From the NCBI RefSeq assembly GCF_019857225.1, contig NZ_JAFJSY010000063.1:1-53237 (forward strand): a stretch of DNA of 53,237 nt, in the 5' to 3' direction. The notes under the pieces are model-generated. The model ran no database searches. It had not been told where the DNA came from and saw only the letters and a list, made by a program, of their open reading frames with translations. The translations under genes and the position numbers were made by a program. Positions 15,819-22,668 of the stretch are shown one piece after another (position 1 is the first letter of the stretch; the number at the start of each line of letters is the position of its first letter). Source of the stretch: Streptomyces plumbidurans. Its GTDB lineage: Bacteria; Actinomycetota; Actinomycetes; Streptomycetales; Streptomycetaceae.

Positions 15819-15933
15819 CCGGGGGCAGTGGGCGGGGCGGGCGGGGTTGCGCCGGGGTGTCGGGCGTGGCCGGAGTCCCCATGTCCGGGGTGTTTCTCAA
15901 GGACTACCGGGAGGCGCAGTGGTGACCGGGGAC
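15761..15933. repeat. ~107-bp-spaced duplication of the SDR gene 3' end
   Basis: 15775-15824 and 15882-15931 are 50-nt copies differing at two positions. Weaker similarity extends left to 15761 and 15868, and the region beyond (15850 versus 15958) is again similar. The second copy re-encodes SGVFLKDYREAQW and a stop after the true gene end. A tandem duplication spanning the SDR end and the next gene's start, followed by drift, explains it. Confidence 0.8.
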
Positions 15934-16098
15934 CACGAGCGGACCGAACGGAACTTCGCCGGTGTGCCGGGCGTGGTGCCGCGTCCGGTTGCCGAACTTG
16001 CCCCTCTGCTGGACTGGTTGCGGGCCGGGCGCCCTGCGGGGGAGCGGCTGGACTTCGCCGCCGGTACGGCGCTGCCCGACGGCCGGCTCGACCTGTGA
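15922..16098 (+). pseudogene. Small ORF, probably the truncated start of a lost gene
   Basis: A GTG at 15922 opens a 58-aa frame with coding-like composition, ending DGRLDL-stop at 16096. A single extra base there (TGTGA to TGCTGA-like, restoring Cys-Lys-Gln) would extend reading to 16217, directly against the end of the convergent ATPase gene. From memory, LPDGRLDLCKQ-like phrases begin leucine-rich-repeat proteins in streptomycetes, so this could be the remnant of one. That link is unverified. Its start overlaps the duplicated SDR tail. A genuine 58-aa protein remains possible. Confidence 0.45.
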
Positions 16099-16217
16099 AG
16101 CAGCAGCTGAGCGCGCATGTCCCCGCCCCTCGGTCCCGGCCGACGTGGCGGCCGTACGAAGCGTGCACCGGACCCCACCGGCCGGCCCTGTCGCGGCGCC
16201 CTGACCGGGGCCGGTGA

Positions 16218-18077
16218 TCAGCGCCGCAGCGTCATGAACACCTCGGTCCAGAACCGCTGCTGCTGCTTCGACGCGCCCACCAGATACGTCGCCCGCAGTT
16301 TCGCCGGGAGCAGGGCGACCAGGCGGCTCACCGCCGCGCGGTGCTTTTTGAGCTGGGACAGCTCCGCGTTGGCGAGGACCTGGTGGACCACGTCGCTGTC
16401 GTTGCCGCCCTCCGAGGAGTGCCCGGCGGCGCGGCGCAGCCGCTCCTCCCAGGCGTCGACGTCGCGTGCCAGCTCGCGCAGGCCGGTCACCGGGCGGCCC
16501 TTGAGGCGGTCCAGCAACGCGGTCAGCGGCACGGGCGCGTACTCGCCGTCGCCGAGGTAGACCGTGCCCATCTCCAGCGGCAGCCCGCGCCGGTGCAGCT
16601 TGATCAGCCGCTCCAGGGTGCGCTTGGTGATCCAGGCACGTCCGTCGTCGTCGATGTCGTGCTTCCACCACTCCAGCACCGTCTCGGCGTCCGAGCCGTA
16701 GCGCGCGAGCAGCCACTCGTTGGCCGGTATGTCCTCCGGCTCCACCTGCAGCGAGGCCGTGAAGCGGGTCGCCTGCGCGATGTTGTTCCGCGCCACCAGC
16801 ATCTTGCGGCCCAGGTGGTAGGGCGGATTCTGCACCGCGATCTGCGCCCGCAGATGCTCGATCCGCCGCCCGGCCAGCGACCACTCCTGAGTGATCTCCA
16901 TCAGCTTGGCGAACGCGGCCTTGTCCTTGGGCCGGTTGTACTCGTCCCACACGATCGCCTTGGGCTCCGGGCCCGTGAACTTCGCCGCCAGCAGATTGTC
17001 CAGCGTGCCGTCGGCCGACGGGATGGGCGCGCACAGGTCCTCGACGTTCGTCACCGGCAGCGAGAAGTACAACGGCTCTCGGCCCAGACCCTCGCGCAGC
17101 GTCTGACGCACCAGCTCCGTCTTGCCGCACCCGGGCGGCCCCTGCAGCAGCACCGTCCAGCGGTTTTGCAGGGCGGCACGCACCACCTGCCGTACCGGAT
17201 CGGGGATCCTCGGCGGATTGGGCACGCCGAGCGAGGCGGCGATGCGGTCCAGGATCTCGGCCGTACGGTTCTGTCCCGGCCTGCCGTCCGCACCCGGCTC
17301 GGCGAGCCGCAACCGCTCGCCGTCGACCAGGGGGAGGCCCCAGCGCAGCGGGAAGCCCTCCTTGGCGTTCGCCAGGACGTGGTCGAGCGTGCGCGGTGAC
17401 AGCAGCTCGCGCAGCGCGGGCGACAGCGACGCCCACAGGGAGAACACCGGACGCAGGTCCCACGGGCGGTACTTGGCCGCCAGATGCCGCCGCCAGGCCG
17501 TGTCGTTCGCGGTGATCCGCAGCGTCACCATGCGGTCCAGGAGCGCGAGGTCGCTGCGCCGGGCCGAGGTCTCGGACAGCGACTCGTTGTCCGTGAGGAA
17601 CACGCCGATGCAGCCCAGGGCGCGCAGATCGTGCTCGCCGAGCGTCCAGTTGCAGGCGATCTGCATCAGCTGCGACTGGATCGTCTCGCCCGCCTGGAGC
17701 GAGTCGTCGACGAGCAGCACGAACGGGCGGCCGGGCTTGAGTTGGCTCACCACCAGCTGGCGCAGCACCAGTTCACCGGTGTGGGGGTCGCGCACCGGGG
17801 CGTTGACGAGCAGGTCGTCCGGGGTGAGGTTGGCGGCGGGGACGTACACCAGCGTCGCGTCCGGGTATGCGCGGGCGACGTGGGAGAAGAACGTCGCCGT
17901 CTTGCCGATGCCGTGCTCGCCGAAGATCTGGCCCGTCTGCCCCATGTCGATCATCGCGTCGATGAAGGCCTCAAGACGGGAGATCTCAAAGGGTCCGCGC
18001 GCGCCCTCGGCGGGTCCGCGCGAGTCTCCCGTACGGCTCGACCGCCCCTGCTTCGGGGGCGTGTGCTGCGTGGTCAT
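16218..18077 (-). CDS. Tandem AAA+ (MoxR-like) ATPase
   Basis: The 619-aa protein has two AAA+ modules. The first has Walker A GEHGIGKT (53-60) and a Walker B-like FVLLVDD (119-125). The second has Walker A GPPGCGKT (313-320), Walker B KAIVWDEYNR (373-382) and a later sensor-like LVARNN. A helical C-terminal region ends LPAKLRATYLVGASKQQQRF. MoxR-type ATPases work with vWA proteins as remodelling machines, and a metallopeptidase-vWA gene lies 7 bp upstream in the same operon. The ATG at 18077 has GAAGGA before it. The first Walker B lacks the usual DE pair (DD), so its ATPase activity may be altered. Confidence 0.9.
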   Translation of the reverse strand: MTTQHTPPKQGRSSRTGDSRGPAEGARGPFEISRLEAFIDAMIDMGQTGQIFGEHGIGKTATFFSHVARAYPDATLVYVPAANLTPDDLLVNAPVRDPHTGELVLRQLVVSQLKPGRPFVLLVDDSLQAGETIQSQLMQIACNWTLGEHDLRALGCIGVFLTDNESLSETSARRSDLALLDRMVTLRITANDTAWRRHLAAKYRPWDLRPVFSLWASLSPALRELLSPRTLDHVLANAKEGFPLRWGLPLVDGERLRLAEPGADGRPGQNRTAEILDRIAASLGVPNPPRIPDPVRQVVRAALQNRWTVLLQGPPGCGKTELVRQTLREGLGREPLYFSLPVTNVEDLCAPIPSADGTLDNLLAAKFTGPEPKAIVWDEYNRPKDKAAFAKLMEITQEWSLAGRRIEHLRAQIAVQNPPYHLGRKMLVARNNIAQATRFTASLQVEPEDIPANEWLLARYGSDAETVLEWWKHDIDDDGRAWITKRTLERLIKLHRRGLPLEMGTVYLGDGEYAPVPLTALLDRLKGRPVTGLRELARDVDAWEERLRRAAGHSSEGGNDSDVVHQVLANAELSQLKKHRAAVSRLVALLPAKLRATYLVGASKQQQRFWTEVFMTLRR

Positions 18078-18084
18078 GGGTCCT

Positions 18085-19488
18085 TCACCTCGATCCTGTC
18101 GTGACGCGATGGCAGTCCATCGCCGGGGTGTGCGTCTCGGGCCACTCGCTGCCGCCCTCGGTGATCAGCCAGATCCATTTGTCCGGCTCGGCGGGCGTGA
18201 TCGGTGGTGCGCAGCCGTCGGTGAGCACCACCACGGCGTCCGGGGTGACGTCGAAGCGCCGGCCGTTCACCTCCGTGCGCCCCTCCACGTAGTCCGCGAC
18301 CGCCTGGAAGCTCGTGCCGCCTCCGCCGTAGACCCGCTCGCCCGGCCTGAACGGCATCACCTGGGCGTCGAAGGACAGCCAGTGCGCCTCGACCCGGTCG
18401 ATCCGGCCCACGAGCCGTGTCAGCCAGCTGACGACGTGGTCCGGCATGGAGCCCGAGGTGTCGTAGGCGACGACGAGGACCTTGTCGCGGACCGGGCCGC
18501 GCCGGGAGAGCATCGGGTCCTGACCGAGCGCGGCGAGCAGTGCACCCCGCTTCTTCGGGTACACCAGCCGCTCGCCCTCGCGCAGTTTCGAGCCGAGCAC
18601 GTCCACCAGCCAGCGCTGCCACCAGTCGACGGTGCGTGTGCGGGTGGTCTCGCCGCGCAGGGTGCCCGCGCCGAGGGTGCCCCAGATCTTCGCGGCACGA
18701 GCGTTGCCGTCCTCGGTGCGGCCCATCAGGTCCACCAACTCGCCCTCAGCGCCCGCGTGTCCGCGCCGGGCCGCCAGAAGGGAGTTGAGCAGAACGGAGG
18801 AGGCCACCGCGTCGACGGTCTCCTGGTCGGCGGGGACGGACTCGTCCAGCAGGTGCACGCACAGGCGCCGTTCCGGAACGGGCGGCCGGTGCATCCGCTT
18901 CAGCTCGCCGTACACCCGCATGTCCGTCTCGGTGAACGTCTCGTACGGCACCGGCTCCAGGCCGTGCGCCGTCAGGTCCGCCACGTAGAGCCCGTACACC
19001 TGCCGAGGATCGACGCCTGTCGGACGGCCGTCCAGCAGCGGCAGGCCCTCGCGTGCGAGCCGGACGATCGCCACGTGGTTGATGGACACCTCGGCGGCCA
19101 GCTCGAAGACCGGGTCCTCGCGCAGGTCGGGGTCGGCGAACAGGTGCCGGTGCACCAGATGCCGCGCCTCGTGGAACAGCACGAACTTCACGCCGTCCAG
19201 GCCCAGTCGGACGAAGAAGTCCGGGTTGTAGAGCAGCAGGCAGGTGCCGTCGCCGGAGGCCACCACGGCCGCCGTGTCCACCGCGGTCGTGGGGATCTGG
19301 TGGTGGCACTTCGCGTACAGCCACGACGCCACCGCGGACTCGGTCAGGCCGAAGTCCAGCAGCGCGGCCTCCTTCAGGCGCCGCGCCTCCTCGACGACGG
19401 CCGTGTCCGCCGGGCGGTAGCGCTCCAGTGCCCTGCGGTCGGCCAGGTCGACCACCGGGACATGCCGTCCCCGCTCCCCGTACGCCAT
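18085..19488 (-). CDS. DUF2201-type metallopeptidase-vWA protein
   Basis: The 467-aa product has an N-terminal metal-dependent hydrolase-like domain with FHEARHLVHRH (HExxH at 106-110) and a C-terminal vWA domain with an intact MIDAS motif DTSGS (343-347), GGGGTSF and VVVLTDG. This is the DUF2201 arrangement seen beside MoxR-type ATPases. I place the start at the ATG at 19488. The ATG at 19524 is inside the -10 box of a well-matched promoter, so it should not be on the transcript. The vWA probably docks on the ATPase through Mg2+. Whether the HExxH site cleaves protein is unknown. Confidence 0.87.
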   Translation of the reverse strand: MAYGERGRHVPVVDLADRRALERYRPADTAVVEEARRLKEAALLDFGLTESAVASWLYAKCHHQIPTTAVDTAAVVASGDGTCLLLYNPDFFVRLGLDGVKFVLFHEARHLVHRHLFADPDLREDPVFELAAEVSINHVAIVRLAREGLPLLDGRPTGVDPRQVYGLYVADLTAHGLEPVPYETFTETDMRVYGELKRMHRPPVPERRLCVHLLDESVPADQETVDAVASSVLLNSLLAARRGHAGAEGELVDLMGRTEDGNARAAKIWGTLGAGTLRGETTRTRTVDWWQRWLVDVLGSKLREGERLVYPKKRGALLAALGQDPMLSRRGPVRDKVLVVAYDTSGSMPDHVVSWLTRLVGRIDRVEAHWLSFDAQVMPFRPGERVYGGGGTSFQAVADYVEGRTEVNGRRFDVTPDAVVVLTDGCAPPITPAEPDKWIWLITEGGSEWPETHTPAMDCHRVTTGSR

Positions 19489-19523
19489 CCCGTGCCCCCC
19501 GTACCGGCTTTCCCCGTTGCTCA

Positions 19524-19546
19524 TTGGTACCAGCGCCCACTGACAA
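19524..19546 (-). promoter_or_regulatory. RecA-NDp/PafBC-type promoter of the vWA-AAA+ operon
   Basis: On the minus strand TTGTCAGTG (19538-19546) is followed by 8 bp and TACCAA (19524-19529). It matches TTGTCRGTG-N8-TAnnnT except for the last base. This element drives RecA-independent DNA-damage induction in mycobacteria and streptomycetes. Transcription would begin near 19517. Confidence 0.7.
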
Positions 19547-19578
19547 CGGGCCAACGCATTACGCTCCGGTCCCAAGGG

Positions 19579-19652
19579 CGGGGTCGTAGCGCAGAGGCAG
19601 GCGCACCGGTCTCCAAAACCGGAGCACGCTGGTTCGAATCCAGCCGCCCCGC
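19579..19652 (+). tRNA. Atypical tRNA, anticodon CCA (Trp)
   Basis: It carries the same 19-nt D-arm block as the tRNAs at 14224 and 14389, with stem GCGC/GCGC and loop AGAGGCAG. The anticodon arm is CCGGT-CTCCAAA-ACCGG, anticodon CCA, with a 5-nt variable loop. The T arm is GCTGG-TTCGAAT-CCAGC. The acceptor pairs CGGGG(T)CG with CGCCCCG only if T19584 is bulged, at the same level as in the GCC tRNA. A streptomycete has a housekeeping tRNA-Trp elsewhere (known), so this is an extra, divergent one. It is divergent from the vWA-AAA+ operon. Confidence 0.75.
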
Positions 19653-19672
19653 CCCCCTGCGGACCTGCCCGG

Positions 19673-20515
19673 TCAGGCGATGGCGCCCGCGGTCGCCACG
19701 AGTTCGGGCGCGGTGCCGTGGAAGGTGTCGATCAGCTGGGCCAGCACCGCCCAGGCCTCCTCGCGGTCGCCCAAGTGGTCGCGCACGAGCGGCCGTAGCG
19801 CGTCCTCGGCGTCACGCACGCGTGCCGGGAACAGCACATGGCCCATTGAGAGCACGTCGAGGACGTCCGAGGCGGGGCCGTGCGCCGTCGCGTACTCGGC
19901 CGGGCCGTCCAGCACGCCCGCGCGGCGCACCCGGTGGGTGAACTTGCGGTGCACGCCGAACTGCGCCCGCAGTTGCGGCGGGCAGTCCGGGCGCACCGCG
20001 AGGGCCCAGCGCGCGTACCCGGGCAGCGGGCGCTCCCGGTCCGCCTCTGCGACCGTCCGCCAGTCGGCGCGCCCCAGCACCATCGAGACCGCCCGTCGTG
20101 CGGGTGCCATCGCGGTGGCCTGCCGCAGTGCCCCGACGAGCCCGTGCCTGGCGTAGGAGTCGGGCACCGGGGGTTCGTCGCTGCCGCGCAGGACGCGGTC
20201 CACCCGGACCGGTGCCGTGCGGCCGGGGCCGAACGGCACGCCGCGCAGGATGGCGCGGCGCATGGCGTCGTCCGCGTGGGAGTGCCGCCACACCACCGCG
20301 TTGAGGTCCGGATCGTCCTGCTCCAGCACCCACAGGAGCACGGAGGAGGGCACCGCCCGCCACGTCCATGCGGAGACGAGGCGGGCCCTTTCGTCGGCGG
20401 CGTCCACGCGCGCGTGCGCAGCGCCGATCCGGCGCCGTACCCGCTCCGCCTGTCCGGCGTCGATCAGGTTCAGCAGAAAACCGACCGCGCGTGCGGACGT
20501 GCCGTTGTCACCCAT
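19673..20515 (-). CDS. Alpha-helical (HEAT-like) protein of unknown function
   Basis: The product is about 280 aa, rich in Ala, Arg, Leu and Asp, with repeated helical pairs such as LNAVVWRHSHADDAMRRAILRGVPFG and YARHGLVGALRQA. This gives a HEAT-like impression but no firm domain match. No signal peptide or membrane segment is visible. Starts at 20524 and 20515 are nearly equivalent. I chose the second. It ends 20 bp past the CCA tRNA on the opposite strand and closes the atypical tRNA/vWA locus. It may belong to that system or be an unrelated neighbour. Confidence 0.75.
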   Translation of the reverse strand: MGDNGTSARAVGFLLNLIDAGQAERVRRRIGAAHARVDAADERARLVSAWTWRAVPSSVLLWVLEQDDPDLNAVVWRHSHADDAMRRAILRGVPFGPGRTAPVRVDRVLRGSDEPPVPDSYARHGLVGALRQATAMAPARRAVSMVLGRADWRTVAEADRERPLPGYARWALAVRPDCPPQLRAQFGVHRKFTHRVRRAGVLDGPAEYATAHGPASDVLDVLSMGHVLFPARVRDAEDALRPLVRDHLGDREEAWAVLAQLIDTFHGTAPELVATAGAIA

Positions 20516-20570
20516 GCCCCGCATGATGACGCGGGCGGGCCGGGATCCGCACCGCTAATTCCATGAGCCG

Positions 20571-21545
20571 TCAGGCGCCTGCCCGCGCCGCCATCCGGGC
20601 CTTGCGCGCGGCCAGTTTCTCGTCGAACTTCGATGCCTCGGCGTCGAGGCCGCCCATGAACAGGCCGAGTTCGTCCTGGGCCTTGAGGCCTTCGGGGCCG
20701 AGGCCGTCGATCTCCAGGACCTTCAGGTAGCGTAGGACGGGCTGGATGACGTCGTCGTGGTGGATGCGGAGGTTGTAGACCTCGCCGATCGCCATCTGGG
20801 CCGCGGCCCGCTCGAAGCCGGGGATGCTGTGGCCGGGCATGCGGAAGTTGACGACGACGTCGCGCACGGCCTGCATGGTGAGGTCGGGGGCGAGTTCGAA
20901 GGCGGCCCCCAGCAGGTTGCGGTAGAAGACCATGTGCAGGTTCTCGTCGGTCGCGATGCGCGCCAGCATGCGGTCGCAGACCGGGTCGCCCGACTGGTGG
21001 CCGGTGTTGCGGTGCGAGATGCGGGTCGCGAGTTCCTGGAAGGCGACGTAGGCGACCGAGTGCAGCATCGAGTGGCGGTTGTCCGACTCGAAGCCCTCGC
21101 TCATGTGCGCCATCCGGAACTGCTCCAGCTTGTCCGGGTCCACCGCGCGCGAGGCGAGCAGGTAGTCGCGCATCACGATGCCGTGCCGGCCCTCCTCGGC
21201 GGTCCAGCGGTGCACCCAGGTGCCCCAGGCGCCGTCGCGGCCGAAGAGGGAGGCGATCTCGTGGTGGTAGCTGGGCAGGTTGTCCTCGGTCAAAAGGTTG
21301 ACCACCAGGGCGGTGCGGCCGATCTCGGTGACCTTGGACTGCTCCTTGCTCCAGGCCTCGCCGTCCTCGAAGAGGCCGGGGAAGTTGCGGGCGTCCGACC
21401 ACGGCACGTACTCGTGCGGCATCCAGTCCTTGGCGACCTTCAGATGCCGGTTGAGTTCCTTTTCGACCACTTCCTCCAGGGCGTACAGCAGCCGGGCGTC
21501 GGTCCAGACGGCGGGACTACCGAGGTGCGGGGAAGTGATCGTCAC
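20571..21545 (-). CDS. Acyl-ACP desaturase, soluble di-iron
   Basis: The 324-aa ferritin-like protein has both di-iron motifs EEGRH and DENLH, and the LPSYHHE helix with a further ligand glutamate. This is the soluble stearoyl-ACP-desaturase family that inserts a double bond into acyl-ACP, known from plants and mycobacterial DesA. The GTG at 21545 follows GGAG at five bases. A tandem operator array lies 60-110 bp upstream, so a repressor responding to acyl-CoA or membrane state is likely (inference). No regulator gene of the expected TetR type is adjacent. Confidence 0.93.
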   Translation of the reverse strand: MTITSPHLGSPAVWTDARLLYALEEVVEKELNRHLKVAKDWMPHEYVPWSDARNFPGLFEDGEAWSKEQSKVTEIGRTALVVNLLTEDNLPSYHHEIASLFGRDGAWGTWVHRWTAEEGRHGIVMRDYLLASRAVDPDKLEQFRMAHMSEGFESDNRHSMLHSVAYVAFQELATRISHRNTGHQSGDPVCDRMLARIATDENLHMVFYRNLLGAAFELAPDLTMQAVRDVVVNFRMPGHSIPGFERAAAQMAIGEVYNLRIHHDDVIQPVLRYLKVLEIDGLGPEGLKAQDELGLFMGGLDAEASKFDEKLAARKARMAARAGA

Positions 21546-21602
21546 GGAAACTCCAGGGGGACGCGCAACAGGAACGGACAGGTCCGGCGAGCGGGGCCGG
21601 GA

Positions 21603-21653
21603 ACCTACGGAATCGTAGGCTACGAAACCGTAGGTTACGTGACCGTAGGTTAA
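21603..21653. promoter_or_regulatory. Operator array: CCGTAGG repeats at 15-bp spacing
   Basis: CGTAGG occurs at 21614, 21629 and 21644, exactly 15 bp apart. Each half faces a CTACG/TTACG partner, forming overlapping palindromes: CCTACG-N4-CGTAGG (21604-21619), CTACG-N4-CGTAG (21620-21633) and TACG-N4-CGTA (21636-21647). This is typical of TetR-family operators bound cooperatively along one region. It sits at the expected promoter position of the desaturase gene. Confidence 0.7.
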
Positions 21654-21763
21654 GGGGGGTGTAAAGAGCCCTGATCAGGTGCCGTGCCCCAGGCGTGCGA
21701 GGGCATGTCAAGAAGCGTCAGGATGCGCAGGTCCCGGGGCTGAAGGAGTGAAACGATCGCCCG

Positions 21764-22540
21764 TCAGGCGTACAGCTCCCGGAGCCGGACCGAGAGGCAT
21801 GTCACACATCCCTCGAGCTTCTCGAACTCGCTGATGTCCACCAGGACCGGCTCGAAGCCGAGATCGGCGAGCAGGTCCGCCGACTTCGGCGCGCTCGCCG
21901 CCATCAGCAGCTTGCCGCCGCCGAGCAGCACCACGTGCGCGCCGGACTCCTCGGGCACCGACAGGAAACGCGGGAACAGCGAGGGCCGGTCCACCTTCGG
22001 GATGTGCCCGACGACCGTCCCGTCGGGCAGCGCGGTGACGGCCGACTTCAGATGCAGCACCTTGCTCACCGGCACGGCCACGATCCGCGCCCCCAGCGGT
22101 TCGAAGATGGCCCGCAGCTGCTGGACGCCGGCCGCGTTGGTGCGCCCGCCCCGGCCGACGTAGACGGTGTCGTCGATCTTCAGCACGTCGCCGCCGTCCA
22201 GGGTGCCCGGCTCCCAGATCCAGTTCACCGAGCAGCCAAGGCGCGCCACGGCCTCCTCGACGCCGACCGTCTCCTCGCGGCGGGAGGTGGCGCCGGGCCG
22301 GGTGATCAGCGCGACGTTCCTGTACATGACGACCGTGTCCTCGACGAAGACCGAGTCGGGGCAGTCGTCCTCCGGGGCCACCTCGACGGTCTCCCAGCCG
22401 TGCGCCTGCAGGGCCTCGACGTACGCCTCCCACTGCTCCAGCGCAAGACCGGTATCGACCTTCTCCCGCTCGATGTGCGTCACCAGGCCTTCGGCGAGGC
22501 GGGGACCGGGGCGGCGGACGAGAGCCTTCTTGCTGGGCAC
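21764..22540 (-). CDS. ddaH: N(G),N(G)-dimethylarginine dimethylaminohydrolase
   Basis: The 258-aa guanidine-modifying enzyme has the family fingerprints: EDTVVMYRNVALITRPGA near 67, LDGGDVLKI at 114-122, GRTNAAGVQQL at 132-142, catalytic His163 in VLHLKSAV, and Cys248 in GCVTCLS near the C-terminus. It hydrolyses methylated arginine to citrulline and a methylamine, and arginine deiminase-like side activity is possible. It lies downstream of an ABC-F gene on the same strand, but an 11-bp hairpin separates them, so it is probably a separate transcription unit. Confidence 0.93.
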   Translation of the reverse strand: MPSKKALVRRPGPRLAEGLVTHIEREKVDTGLALEQWEAYVEALQAHGWETVEVAPEDDCPDSVFVEDTVVMYRNVALITRPGATSRREETVGVEEAVARLGCSVNWIWEPGTLDGGDVLKIDDTVYVGRGGRTNAAGVQQLRAIFEPLGARIVAVPVSKVLHLKSAVTALPDGTVVGHIPKVDRPSLFPRFLSVPEESGAHVVLLGGGKLLMAASAPKSADLLADLGFEPVLVDISEFEKLEGCVTCLSVRLRELYA

Positions 22541-22568
22541 GACAGGGACTCCGTAACGGCGGGACTGT

Positions 22569-22599
22569 GGACCGGGCCCCGTGATACAGGGCCCGGTCC
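22569..22599 (-). terminator. Perfect 11-bp hairpin between ABC-F and ddaH
   Basis: GGACCGGGCCC and its exact complement flank a 9-nt loop, between the end of the ABC-F gene (22669) and the start of ddaH (22540). It is a strong intrinsic-terminator-like hairpin without a T-run. Confidence 0.65.
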
Positions 22600-22668
22600 G
22601 CCATCATGCAGGGCGGATGTGCGCGGGCAAAACCCCTCGTTGCCAGGCTGTGCCCCTCCTGCAATGCC

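Noticed and set aside
19488..19575. Longer vWA protein starting at 19524 or 19575
   Set aside because: Both starts lie in or upstream of the promoter -10 box and would not be in the transcript; the 19575 start also runs to the edge of the tRNA gene.
14224..20515. Integrated element using the tRNAs as attachment sites
   Set aside because: No integrase, excisionase or replication gene, and no duplicated tRNA 3' end other than the tRNA genes themselves; base composition matches the flanks.
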